A stretch of DNA of 9,617 bases, from contig CBDUYN010000276.1 of the NCBI GenBank assembly GCA_965371445.1, positions 1 to 9,617 on the forward strand, in the 5' to 3' direction. This DNA comes from DASWIG01 sp965371445. Lineage in GTDB: Bacteria > Acidobacteriota > Thermoanaerobaculia > Multivoradales > J023. Below the pieces are notes generated by a model. That model saw only the letters and a list, made by a program, of their open reading frames with translations, ran no database searches and was not told where the DNA came from. Below are positions 1-6,959 of this stretch, in pieces. A program made the position numbers and the translations under genes. The first letter of the stretch is position 1. Each line of letters opens with the position of its first letter.

Positions 1-225
1 GGTGAGCTGGGGGTGGGAGCCCTCGAATTCGACCCCCGCCTTGTCCAGGCGATCCTTGACCGAGCTGTCGGCGGCCGGCCCATCGCCGGCCGCCGAGCGC
101 TCGAGCGTGCCGTTTATGTCGTCCATCACGTCACGTAGAAGGTCACGGGATTCCGGCTCGACGCTCTCGGCGCTTTCGAGCTCGTCTTGCAGCTGCTGGA
201 GCAGCCCGCGGAGCTTGTTCTCCAT
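1..225 (-). CDS. DUF4404 family protein, N-terminal part (cut by window edge)
   Basis: The first 75 codons are visible; the gene continues beyond base 1. The protein begins MENKLRGLLQQLQDELESAE, followed by an acidic stretch with SRDLLRDVMDDI and then a predicted helix with DRLDKAGVEFEGSHPQLT. An amphipathic Leu/Gln/Glu-rich N-terminal helix followed by a 'E..HP.L' segment is the pattern of DUF4404, a small family (usually under 100 residues) of unknown function, so perhaps 10-20 residues are missing. It has no signal peptide or membrane segment and is probably cytosolic and helical. The ATG is supported by GAGG seven bases upstream. A TATAGT hexamer lies on this strand at 281-286, a possible -10 element without a convincing -35. 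The 82-base gap to the upstream minus-strand reductase holds a pair of GCCGGC hexamers (249-254, 266-271). The family call rests on memory of the pattern only. Confidence 0.6.
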   Translation of the reverse strand, partial: MENKLRGLLQQLQDELESAESVEPESRDLLRDVMDDINGTLERSAAGDGPAADSSVKDRLDKAGVEFEGSHPQLT

Positions 226-307
226 CTATCGTCCTCTTTTTTTCATCCGCCGGCCTATACGATCTGCCGGCCACCTGCCGACTATAGCGTAGGATCGCGC
301 CGCAGCC

Positions 308-1243
308 TTAGCCGAGCGCCCGGCGGCGGGCGAGTTGCTCGAGGGGCAGGAGCGACGCGTAGAGGAATCGGTTGACCGGCGTCGGCACCGACTTCGCGTT
401 GCCCATGCGGACGACGGAGCCGTTTTGGGCCTCCAGCTCTGAAGGGTGGCCCGCGACGACGTCGCGTTGCATCGACGAGGTGGCGTCGGCCGGCAGGATG
501 TCGACGATCCTGAGCGCCTGCTCGCACGCGTCGGCCGGCAAGGGCACCCCATGCGCCGCGGCAACCGCCGCGATCTCCCGTCCCGCTTCCTCGGCCAGCG
601 CCCGCGTCTGCCGTACGCTTCGCCAGTCGCCTACCGGCACCCGGGTCACGGCGCCCGGACCGCTGACCATCGAGATGAAGAGCATCTTCTCCCACATCGC
701 CACATGGACGTCGTCGGGCACGACGGCGGTCGAGCCCGCCCGCTCCAGGGCGGCAGCGAGGTTCCGGACGCGCTCGCTCGGCCGGTTGTCCAGCTCTCCG
801 AGGACGATCCGCGGCTCGCGTCCCACGTGGCGGATCCGTCCCGGCGCCTCGGCCTCGGCGATGATCCACACCGTACCGCCGAGCGCGTGCCCGGCTCCGA
901 GGACGCTGGTCAGATGCGACGGCGCCTCGACCCCGTTCTGGAGCGGCAGGACGCAGGTCTCGGGACCGACGAGCGGCTTCATGGCCTCGCCGGCCGCCGC
1001 CACCTGCCAGCTCTTGACCGCCAGGATCACCGCCTCGACCTCGCCGATCGACGCCGGGTCGTCGGTGGCCGCGACCTCCTTCATCTCCAGGCCGCCGAGC
1101 TGGCTCGTGATCCGGATCCCGTGCTCGCGAAGCGCCGCGAGCGTCCGGCCGCGGGCGATGAAGAAAACCTCCTCACCGGCCTCGGCCAGGCGAGCACCGA
1201 AATAACAGCCGACGGCCCCGGCTCCGAACATCGCAATACGCAT
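308..1243 (-). CDS. Ketopantoate reductase-like protein (2-dehydropantoate 2-reductase, PanE/ApbA family)
   Basis: A 311-residue cytosolic NADPH-dependent reductase of the family that turns 2-dehydropantoate into pantoate in pantothenate/CoA synthesis. The N-terminal Rossmann domain opens with MRIAMFGAGAVGCYFG (GxGxxG at 7-12). K77 in AVKSWQ and N103 in LPLQNG match E. coli K72 and N98. In the C-terminal ApbA_C domain K186 (WEKM), S257 (TSSM) and E269 match E. coli K176, S244 and E256 by spacing. The two asparagines that usually follow the catalytic lysine (E. coli N180 and N184) fall at I190 and S194, so the protein may belong to a divergent branch with another 2-oxoacid substrate; I therefore give no gene symbol. 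The frame is open 16 codons further upstream, but the ATG at 1243 starts at the conserved beta strand and has AGGGG nine bases before it. No pantothenate genes are adjacent. Confidence 0.85.
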   Translation of the reverse strand: MRIAMFGAGAVGCYFGARLAEAGEEVFFIARGRTLAALREHGIRITSQLGGLEMKEVAATDDPASIGEVEAVILAVKSWQVAAAGEAMKPLVGPETCVLPLQNGVEAPSHLTSVLGAGHALGGTVWIIAEAEAPGRIRHVGREPRIVLGELDNRPSERVRNLAAALERAGSTAVVPDDVHVAMWEKMLFISMVSGPGAVTRVPVGDWRSVRQTRALAEEAGREIAAVAAAHGVPLPADACEQALRIVDILPADATSSMQRDVVAGHPSELEAQNGSVVRMGNAKSVPTPVNRFLYASLLPLEQLARRRALG

Positions 1244-1302
1244 AAGCCTGATCCCCTGTGAACGCCCGGCGCCCCCGCCGCGTGTCGTCATCTCAGATAC
1301 GC

Positions 1303-1424
1303 CTATTCTACGGCATTCCGGCTTCGCGAGCTTGAGAACCTGGCGATCACCTCGCCGACGCCGGGCAGCTCCATGTCGAGCACCCGGCGGGCGCGCCGCT
1401 CGCGCCGGTGACCAGGAGCTTCAT
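1303..1424 (-). pseudogene. Possible remnant of an NAD-dependent epimerase/SDR gene (head joined to an out-of-frame tail)
   Basis: Reading the minus strand from 1424 gives MKLLVTGASG, the stereotyped first beta strand and glycine turn of extended SDR/NmrA-type enzymes. The frame then loses sense and stops after 25 codons. A second frame entered just after the glycine turn reads RRVLDMELPGVGEVIARF and on to a TAG at 1303. This is what a large internal deletion or a frameshift would leave. The piece lies between the reductase and the solute-binding gene, in a 274-base space with no other gene. Ten residues of a common motif are thin evidence, and chance is possible in such GC-rich DNA. Confidence 0.3.
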
Positions 1425-1463
1425 GGCGTCCGATTCTCTCGCAGCGAGGCCGGCCGGCGCCAG

Positions 1464-1491
1464 TTGTCGACGCCGCTCGCCGTGCTAGTCT
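1464..1491 (+). promoter_or_regulatory. Candidate promoter of the solute-binding protein gene
   Basis: TTGTCG (1464-1469) and TAGTCT (1486-1491) are separated by 16 bases, and the second hexamer is preceded by TGC, an extended -10 feature. Transcription would start near 1498, about 20 bases before the ATG at 1518. The start codon has no clear Shine-Dalgarno sequence, which fits a very short leader. The match to the sigma-70 consensus is only partial. Confidence 0.3.
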
Positions 1492-1517
1492 CGAAGACCG
1501 ACGACAAGCAACAGCCC

Positions 1518-2300
1518 ATGACCAGCTCCCGCCAGCTCCTGACGCGCCTCGCCAGCCTCGCCCTGGTGGTGTTTTGCCTCGCCGGTACGGCACGGGCCGA
1601 GGAGCTCGTCGTCGGACTCGAGGACATCGACTTCTATCCCTACGGCAAGCCCGGAAAAGACGAGGTCTACGTCGGCTACCTGCGCTCGCTCCTCGACGCT
1701 TTCGCCGCGGACCGGGGCCATGTGCTGGAATACGCCGTGACGCCGATCAAACGGCTCTATCTGGGGTTCAGCAAGGGCGAGGTCGACTTTTTCGTCCCCG
1801 ACAACCCGGCCTGGTCGCAGGAGTACAAGGGGGGCGCCGAGATCTATTACAGCGCACCGGTCGCCATCGCCCTCGACGGCTTCGCGGTGCTGCCCGGGAG
1901 GGAGGAGGAGACGATTGGAGTAAACCTCGTCCACATCGGAGTGTTCCTGGGCGTCACCGTCGAGCCGCTCTTTGACGAGTCGCAAAAAAAAACGATCGTC
2001 TTCGACCGCACCTCGCGGTTCGAGAGCCTCTTTCGAACGCTTTTCCTCGGACGCGTCGATGCCGTCTACTGCAACCAGGCGGCCGCCCACCACGTCGTCG
2101 AAGGGCTGGGCAAGAAAGCCGACTCGATCGCCTGGAACGTCCACCTGCCGCGGTTCCGTTCCGAGTTCCACGTCAGCTCCACCCGCCCGGAGCTCATCGA
2201 GGAGCTCGACGCCTGGTTGCACGAGCACGCGGACCGGGTCAAGGCTCTGAAGGAGGAGTACGGCATCCTGGAGGGGGAGAGCGTCGCCTGGGGCGACTAG
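1518..2300 (+). CDS. Exported solute-binding protein, family-3-like (transporter substrate-binding domain)
   Basis: The 260-residue protein begins with a clear Sec signal: MTSSRQ, a hydrophobic core around residues 8-24, and a cleavage site after TARA (residue 27). The mature part has the layout of family-3 periplasmic binding proteins, which catch amino acids or other small solutes for ABC importers. It has a first strand LVVGLEDIDFYPYG, a helix with VGYLRSLLDAFAADRG, then a KGEVDFFVPDNPAW segment (the usual 'G..D...' turn), the hinge region IYYSAPVAIALDGFAVL, and a second-lobe segment SLFRTLFLGRVDAVYCNQAAA. No permease or ATPase gene lies nearby, so it may serve a distant transporter or act as a sensor. 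The frame is open upstream to 1332, but the signal peptide fixes the start at 1518. Codons 156-159 sit on a run of nine A (1984-1992), unusual in this GC-rich DNA. It converges on the regulator gene with a 26-base gap. The ligand cannot be told. Confidence 0.75.
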   Translation: MTSSRQLLTRLASLALVVFCLAGTARAEELVVGLEDIDFYPYGKPGKDEVYVGYLRSLLDAFAADRGHVLEYAVTPIKRLYLGFSKGEVDFFVPDNPAWSQEYKGGAEIYYSAPVAIALDGFAVLPGREEETIGVNLVHIGVFLGVTVEPLFDESQKKTIVFDRTSRFESLFRTLFLGRVDAVYCNQAAAHHVVEGLGKKADSIAWNVHLPRFRSEFHVSSTRPELIEELDAWLHEHADRVKALKEEYGILEGESVAWGD

Positions 2301-2326
2301 CTAGCTGTTCTTCACGACACACTTTT

Positions 2327-4180
2327 TTAGAAACCCACTCTCTCTTGAAGGTCGCGGTAGCGGGGATCGCCGCGTAGGGTGTCGAAGAAGGGCTCGACGC
2401 CGAGGTAGACCAGGTCGGCGGTGCGTGCCTCCCAGGCCTTTTCGAGCCACTCCAAAGCGTGGTCGGCCTCCCCCAGGCCGGCGTAGACGATGGCGACGTC
2501 ATAGGGGCTTGTGTAGCGCTCTTCGGATCGGGCGAAGAGGCGCGTGAGCGTCGCGCGGGCGGCTTCGTGCTCTCCGGCGACCCCCTGGACCCAGCCCAGG
2601 GTCGAAAGGCCGTCCTCCCCGCCGGTCCTCTCCAGGTACTCCTCGGCCTCGGCGATCGCCTCCGTGAAGCGGCCGAGCTTGGCATAGCTCCAAGCCAGGA
2701 TGGCATGGGCTCGCGACAGGTCCGGATCGAGCCCCAGGGTCCTTTGCAGCTGCGCGATCGAGAGCTCGTAGCGACCCGCGTTCCAGTACACCCATCCCAG
2801 GTGCATGTGCGTCGTCGACGTCAGCGGATCGAGCTCCAGGGCACGTCGCGCGTCCTCGACGGCTTCGTCGAACAGGCCCATACAGGTCAGGAAATAGGAG
2901 CGGCGCTCGTGAGCCTGAGCGTACGACGGATTGAGCACCAGGGCGTGGCGCAGGTGCTCGGCGGCGCTCGTCCAGTCGAGGTCGCCCAAGAAGGCGACGT
3001 AGGCGAGGGCGAGGTGGGCCTCGCCGAGCCCCGGGTCGAGCTCCAGGGCCTTCCGCGCCGCCGCGCGTGCCTGCGGGAACGCCTCCTCGGCGCTCACGAA
3101 GTTGAAGCCCCCCAGGAAGCTGTGGGCGTCGGCGAGGCCGGCGTAGGCCGGAGCGTAGCTCGGATCGAGCTCGATCGCGTGCCGAAAGAGCTCGATGCTC
3201 TCTTCGAGGGCGTCGCGCGACCATTTGTTGAGGAAGTGGCGCGCCCGCAGATAGGTCTCGTGGACCTCGGGGTCGAGCCGGCGTGCGTCGGCCAGACGCT
3301 CTTCGTCCTCCGGGCTCATGGCGGCCCGGACTTCGCGAGCGATGGCCCGCGCCACCTCACCTTGGAGAGCGAGGACGTCAGCCCACTCCCGCTCGTAGCT
3401 CTCGGCCCACAAATGAGAGTCGGTGGCGACGTGAACGAGTTGGACGGAGATCCTGACGCGCCCGCCAGAGCGCAGCACCGATCCTTCCACGAGGGCCTCC
3501 ACCCCCAGCCGGCCGGCGATCTCGGCGAGGCTCGCCTCGCTGTCCCGGAAGGTCTCGACCGACCGGCGCGAGATCACCCGGAGGCTGCGAACCTTGGCCA
3601 GGTCGGTGATGAGCGCCTCCGTCATGCCCTCGGCAAAAAACTCGCCGCCGCTCTCAGGAGAGAGGTCCTTCAGGGGGAGGACCGCGACGAACGTCGGTGC
3701 GGAGGGCGGCACGGGAGACGGCGCCGGGGTCTGGCGCACCCAGAGCAGGAAGAGGCTCGCGGCGAGCGCCAGGGCAAGGAGCGCCGTCGCCGTCGTCCAC
3801 CGCCACGGCAACCGCGACTCGCCTTCTACCGGTGCGACCAATGCGACGAGGCGGTAGCCACGCTTCGAGATCGTCTCGATGAACCGTGGGCTTTGGGCGT
3901 CGTCCCCCAGGGCCTGGCGGAGCTTGGCAAACGCCCGGGTCAGGGCCGAATCGACGACCAGGCGCCCTTCCCAGACGGCGCGCGTGATGTCGTCTTTGGA
4001 GACCACCTTTCCGGCGTTCTCGGCCAGGAAGAGCAGCAAGCTCATCAGCCGCGGCTCGAGGTGCACCGTCACGTCGCCCTTGGTGATTCGGTTGAGCGAC
4101 GGCCGTACGATCCAATCGCCGACGCGTAGATCGCCCTCAGGCCGCAGCTCGGGAGTCGTCTCAGCGCTCACGCCTGGCAT
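2327..4180 (-). CDS. Membrane-anchored winged-helix transcriptional regulator with C-terminal TPR repeats (CadC/ToxR-like layout)
   Basis: A 617-residue one-component regulator. Residues 18-117 form a PhoB/OmpR-type winged helix: GDWIVRPSLNRI, LEPRLMSLLLFLAENAGKVVSKDDITRAVW, then SALTRAFAKLRQALGDD and FIETISKRGYRLVA (recognition helix and wing). A single membrane helix follows at about 126-148 (TTATALLALALAASLFLLW). The outer part starts with VAVLPLKDLSPESGGEFFAEGMTEALITDLAKV (164-199), the adenylate-cyclase-associated/TolB-like segment common before TPRs. Several TPR units fill about 305-580, with repeated ALELDP-type ends (for example IELDPSYAPAYAGLADAHSF and LELDPLTSTTHMHLGWVYWN). No kinase or receiver domain is present, so the signal should pass straight through the membrane. 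I chose the ATG at 4180; an in-frame GTG at 4249 would add 23 residues but lacks a ribosome site. The gene follows the HExxH-protein gene and probably shares its promoter. The signal and targets are unknown. Confidence 0.85.
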   Translation of the reverse strand: MPGVSAETTPELRPEGDLRVGDWIVRPSLNRITKGDVTVHLEPRLMSLLLFLAENAGKVVSKDDITRAVWEGRLVVDSALTRAFAKLRQALGDDAQSPRFIETISKRGYRLVALVAPVEGESRLPWRWTTATALLALALAASLFLLWVRQTPAPSPVPPSAPTFVAVLPLKDLSPESGGEFFAEGMTEALITDLAKVRSLRVISRRSVETFRDSEASLAEIAGRLGVEALVEGSVLRSGGRVRISVQLVHVATDSHLWAESYEREWADVLALQGEVARAIAREVRAAMSPEDEERLADARRLDPEVHETYLRARHFLNKWSRDALEESIELFRHAIELDPSYAPAYAGLADAHSFLGGFNFVSAEEAFPQARAAARKALELDPGLGEAHLALAYVAFLGDLDWTSAAEHLRHALVLNPSYAQAHERRSYFLTCMGLFDEAVEDARRALELDPLTSTTHMHLGWVYWNAGRYELSIAQLQRTLGLDPDLSRAHAILAWSYAKLGRFTEAIAEAEEYLERTGGEDGLSTLGWVQGVAGEHEAARATLTRLFARSEERYTSPYDVAIVYAGLGEADHALEWLEKAWEARTADLVYLGVEPFFDTLRGDPRYRDLQERVGF

Positions 4181-4256
4181 TGTAGCCGACCCCCGGACGA
4201 GTTGCAGAGCCACCACACGTGGCACGCCGGAGGGAAGCGGCGCCGTCACGACGAGC

Positions 4257-4769
4257 TCACAAGCCGCAGCGGTCGCTGACCATGGCGTTGATCTCGCGCG
4301 ACTCCAGGCCCTCGGGATCGACGGGCCTCTCGCTCCACCCGGCGTAGTGGAGGGCCTCGTGGATCAGCACCACGGCGGCGCGTTCGGGCGCCAGGCGCGC
4401 GAAGGTACGGCAGAGGCGAGTCTCCGCGCTACCGACACCGGTCAACGCGACGGCCCCGCGACGGCACACCCGCATCTCCTCCTGCACCGTGGCCGGGGAG
4501 TAGCGGGTGTTCAAAAGCCGCAGTCTTCCGTCTCGATTCGTGAAGAGCGAGGCGCATTCCACGTCTGCTTCGAGCTTGTGCAAAGCGACCAGGAAGCCTT
4601 CTCCTAAAGTGCGCTCGGCCGGGGCCGGCAGCCGGCGCACGAAGCGTGGGCCGCGCGGCGCCAGAGGGTCTTTCGAAAACCCCGAGCGCGAAGTGGCGTA
4701 GGCGGCCTGCGCCGCGAAAGCCGTGAGGAGAAAAGCCAGCGTGGCTTGGAGTTGATTTCGTCGAGTCAT
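4257..4769 (-). CDS. Small exported HExxH-motif protein (putative zinc metallopeptidase-like)
   Basis: A 170-residue protein with an N-terminal signal: MTRRNQLQ, a hydrophobic core at 9-23, and likely cleavage near AYA (residue 25). Near the C-terminus is AAVVLIHEALHYAGWSE, where H137-E138-x-x-H141 is the zinc-binding and catalytic motif of zincin peptidases. E156 or E159, 15-18 residues on, could be the third ligand, followed by NAMVSDRCGL. Four cysteines (72, 102, 120, 168) could form disulfides outside the cytoplasm. It is short for a peptidase; no propeptide or other domain is seen, so activity is unproven and it could be a binding protein that keeps the fold. The start is firm: AAGGAGG lies six bases before the ATG. 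The regulator gene begins 76 bases after its stop on the same strand, which suggests co-transcription and a functional link such as signal generation or response. Confidence 0.7.
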   Translation of the reverse strand: MTRRNQLQATLAFLLTAFAAQAAYATSRSGFSKDPLAPRGPRFVRRLPAPAERTLGEGFLVALHKLEADVECASLFTNRDGRLRLLNTRYSPATVQEEMRVCRRGAVALTGVGSAETRLCRTFARLAPERAAVVLIHEALHYAGWSERPVDPEGLESREINAMVSDRCGL

Positions 4770-4888
4770 TTCGAACCTCCTTGGTGCGGCCGCGGCGAGT
4801 CGCGCGGCCTTTAAAAGGGCATGCGTACGGCAGCCCGTGGAAGTTCGAACCGGTCAGCTGTAGTTTTCCTGGGAAGATCCGGCGGGCG

Positions 4889-4917
4889 CCTACGGAAACC
4901 CTACGGAATTCCTACGG
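4889..4917. promoter_or_regulatory. Three 11-bp-phased direct repeats: candidate operator
   Basis: CCTACGG occurs at 4889-4895, 4900-4906 and 4911-4917, with four-base spacers AAAC and AATT, so the period is exactly 11 bp. A weak partial copy (CCTCTGG) starts at 4921, out of phase by one base. PhoB/OmpR-type winged helices are known to bind head-to-tail to direct repeats of about 11 bp, one monomer per repeat. The site lies 120-148 bases upstream of the ATG at 4769, in front of the pair that ends with a gene for exactly this kind of DNA-binding domain. Binding by that protein is inference. Confidence 0.5.
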
Positions 4918-4919
4918 CT

Positions 4920-4942
4920 CCCTCTGGCACCTGCCAAGAGGG
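4920..4942 (-). terminator. Hairpin 40 bases after the M2 peptidase stop, possible terminator
   Basis: On the minus strand CCCTCT plus GGC pairs with GCC plus AGAGGG, with a single bulged T and a four-base loop. It follows the stop of the peptidase gene by 40 bases. No T-run follows, so it is not a textbook intrinsic terminator. It could protect an mRNA 3' end or be part of the adjacent regulatory region. Confidence 0.35.
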
Positions 4943-4981
4943 AACCAGGGCAGGCTACGCCTTCGGACGAGGGTGCCCTTC

Positions 4982-6793
4982 CTACCAGCCGCAGCTCCGC
5001 CCGGCGTTCTGCTCGTCGAGCCAGGCCTTGAGCGGCGCGAAGTAGTCGAGGATCGCGGTGGCGTCCATCCGGCGCTGGCCGGTCACCGCCTCCAGGGCGT
5101 CGGGCCACGGACGACTCTTGCCCATGGCGAGCATGTCGCGCAGCTTCTGGCCCGCCGCCTCGTTGCCGTAGATCGAGCAACGGTGAAGCGGTCCCTCGTA
5201 GCCCGCCGCCGCGCAGAGCGCACGGTGGAGCTGGAACTGGAGGACGTGGGCGAGGAAGTAGCGCGTATAGGAGACGTTGGCCGGCACGTGGTACTTGGCG
5301 CCCGGGTCGAAGTCGTCCTCGCTGCGCTCGACCGGCGCCGCGACGCCCTGGTACTTCTCGCGCAGCTCCCACCAGGCGGCGTTGTAGCTCTCGGGTCCCA
5401 CCGCGCCGGAGAAGACCTTCCAGCGCCACTGGTCGAGCAGCAGGCCGAAGGGCAGAAAAGCGACCTTGTCGAGCGCCAGGCGCATCAGGAGGCCCAGGTC
5501 CGCCGAGGCGTCGGGCTCGTTGTCGAGGAATCCCAGGTCGACGAGGTACTTCGGCGTCACCGAGAGCGCCACCGTGTCGCCCACCGCTTCGTGAAAACCG
5601 CCGTTGGCGCTGTCGCGGTAAAGCGGCGAGAGGTGGTTGTAGGCCCGCTGGTAGAAGTTGTGCCCGAGCTCGTGGTGGACCGTGTTGAAGTCCTCGGCAT
5701 TGATCTTGATGCACATCTTGATGCGCAGGTCATGGGCCCAGTCGACGTCCCAGGCGCTGGCGTGGCAGACGACGTCGCGGTCGCGCGGCTTCGTAAACTG
5801 CGACCGGCTCCAGAACGTCTCAGGCAGGGGCTCGAAGCCGAGGGACGTGAAGAAGCGCTCGCCGTAGCGCACGATCTCCCTCTCGTCGACCCCCTTGGCA
5901 CGAAGGAGCTCGGTCAGGTCGTAGCCCGCCCCGTCGCCTTCGAGGCCCACGAGGTCGTAGACGTTGGCCCAGGTCTGCGACCACATGTTGCCCAGCAGAT
6001 GCGCCGGGATCGGGCCCTCCGGATCAACGACGCCGTCGCCGTAGTGCTCGGCGAGCCGCGCCCGGACGTGACAGTGGATCGCCTCGTAGAGTGGTGCGAC
6101 CTGGCCCCAGAGGCGGTCGAGCTCGGCGGCGAAGTCGTCGGGGTCCATGTCGTACTTCGAGCGCCAGAACGCACCGAAGTCAGCGAAGCCGAGCTCGCGG
6201 GCGGCCTTGTTCGCGAGCTCGGCATAGCGCTTGAACTCGGCGCGCATCGGCGGCGAGATGGTGCGCCAGCCGCGCCAGGCCTCGAGCAGGGCGTCGGGGT
6301 CGCGGCTCGTCGCCAGGGTGTCGCTGAGCTCGCCCAACGAACGGCATTCGCCGTCCTCACCGCAATACTGGCCGCGGCCGTAGCGGCCCTTCATCGAAGC
6401 GGCGAGCCGCGCCAGCTCGGCGCTTTCCTCTGGGTCGGCGGGTGCCGGCAGGGTCAGCGAGAGCTTTAGCATCGCGAGCTTGCGCCGCGTTTCGGCGTCG
6501 AGCTCGACGCCGTCGAACCTCGCCGCTTGTTTGGCGAAGCGCACGGTCAGCTCGCTCGCCTCGCGCCCGGCGTCGGCGGCGAGGATCTCGGTGTCCTCGG
6601 TGATGTAGGTGGCAAGCACCCAGGCGGCGCGCTCGCTCTTGATCCAGGCGTCGAGGAGCTGCGACTCGGCTTCGGCGAGGAAGTCCTCGACGTCGTCGTC
6701 GGTGAGCGTGTCGGCGCCGGCCGGCACGACACCGGCGAGGGTCAGAAGGATCGCTGCCGCGACAGGAACGATCCGGGTTCGAAGTACTGTCAT
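4982..6793 (-). CDS. Secreted M2 family peptidyl-dipeptidase (angiotensin-converting-enzyme-like)
   Basis: A 603-residue zinc peptidase that should release C-terminal dipeptides from peptides outside the cytoplasm. The signal peptide covers about 1-27 (hydrophobic VAAAILLTLAGVV, cleavage near PAGA). Zinc ligands are H374 and H378 in HHELGH with catalytic E375, and E402 in FHEAVGD, 28 residues after the first His as in ACE. K500, H502, Y509 and Y512 stand where testis ACE has K511, H513, Y520 and Y523, all shifted by 11. R511 matches the chloride ligand R522. Cysteine pairs 144/150, 343/361 and 527/539 keep the ACE disulfide spacings of 6, 18 and 12. Length fits one ACE domain with no membrane anchor. 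The frame is open to 7171, but the signal peptide and GGAGG eight bases before the ATG at 6793 set the start. It stands alone on its strand; the peptide substrate is unknown, and nutrient scavenging is likely. Confidence 0.93.
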   Translation of the reverse strand: MTVLRTRIVPVAAAILLTLAGVVPAGADTLTDDDVEDFLAEAESQLLDAWIKSERAAWVLATYITEDTEILAADAGREASELTVRFAKQAARFDGVELDAETRRKLAMLKLSLTLPAPADPEESAELARLAASMKGRYGRGQYCGEDGECRSLGELSDTLATSRDPDALLEAWRGWRTISPPMRAEFKRYAELANKAARELGFADFGAFWRSKYDMDPDDFAAELDRLWGQVAPLYEAIHCHVRARLAEHYGDGVVDPEGPIPAHLLGNMWSQTWANVYDLVGLEGDGAGYDLTELLRAKGVDEREIVRYGERFFTSLGFEPLPETFWSRSQFTKPRDRDVVCHASAWDVDWAHDLRIKMCIKINAEDFNTVHHELGHNFYQRAYNHLSPLYRDSANGGFHEAVGDTVALSVTPKYLVDLGFLDNEPDASADLGLLMRLALDKVAFLPFGLLLDQWRWKVFSGAVGPESYNAAWWELREKYQGVAAPVERSEDDFDPGAKYHVPANVSYTRYFLAHVLQFQLHRALCAAAGYEGPLHRCSIYGNEAAGQKLRDMLAMGKSRPWPDALEAVTGQRRMDATAILDYFAPLKAWLDEQNAGRSCGW

Positions 6794-6801
6794 CGTCGTT
6801 T

Positions 6802-6806
6802 CCTCC
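6802..6806 (-). promoter_or_regulatory. Ribosome binding site that fixes the M2 peptidase start
   Basis: GGAGG on the minus strand, eight bases before the ATG at 6793. The frame stays open for another 126 codons upstream, but those codons overlap the ATPase remnant in a different frame and encode no signal peptide. Confidence 0.7.
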
Positions 6807-6959
6807 ACGGTGGGTTCTTCGCCGTTTCTAGCACGAGGCGCCCACCGGAGCCAACAGGCCCTGTCCGCTCTTTGCCGCCGACTTTGGCGCCAGCGAAACG
6901 GTCGCTGCAAAGAAGGCCAAGTCCTGTCAGGACCTCCGCGGCAACCCGACAAGATAGTG

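Noticed and set aside
249..271. GCCGGC pair as a terminator for the reductase gene
   Set aside because: The arms are self-palindromic hexamers and no T-run follows on the minus strand (an A-run does).
2301..2330. Intrinsic terminator between the converging genes
   Set aside because: There is a T-run at 2323-2328 but no stable stem before it; CTAGCTAG is too short to count.
2459..4129. Long open plus-strand frame opposite the regulator gene (556 codons)
   Set aside because: It is an antisense shadow: the regulator on the other strand has coherent domains, while this frame gives low-complexity Arg/Gly/Glu protein without motifs. High GC makes such frames common.
4781..6469. Long open plus-strand frame opposite the M2 peptidase (562 codons)
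   Set aside because: The opposite strand encodes a full ACE-like enzyme with all catalytic residues. This frame is Val/Glu/Arg-rich filler with no recognisable domain.
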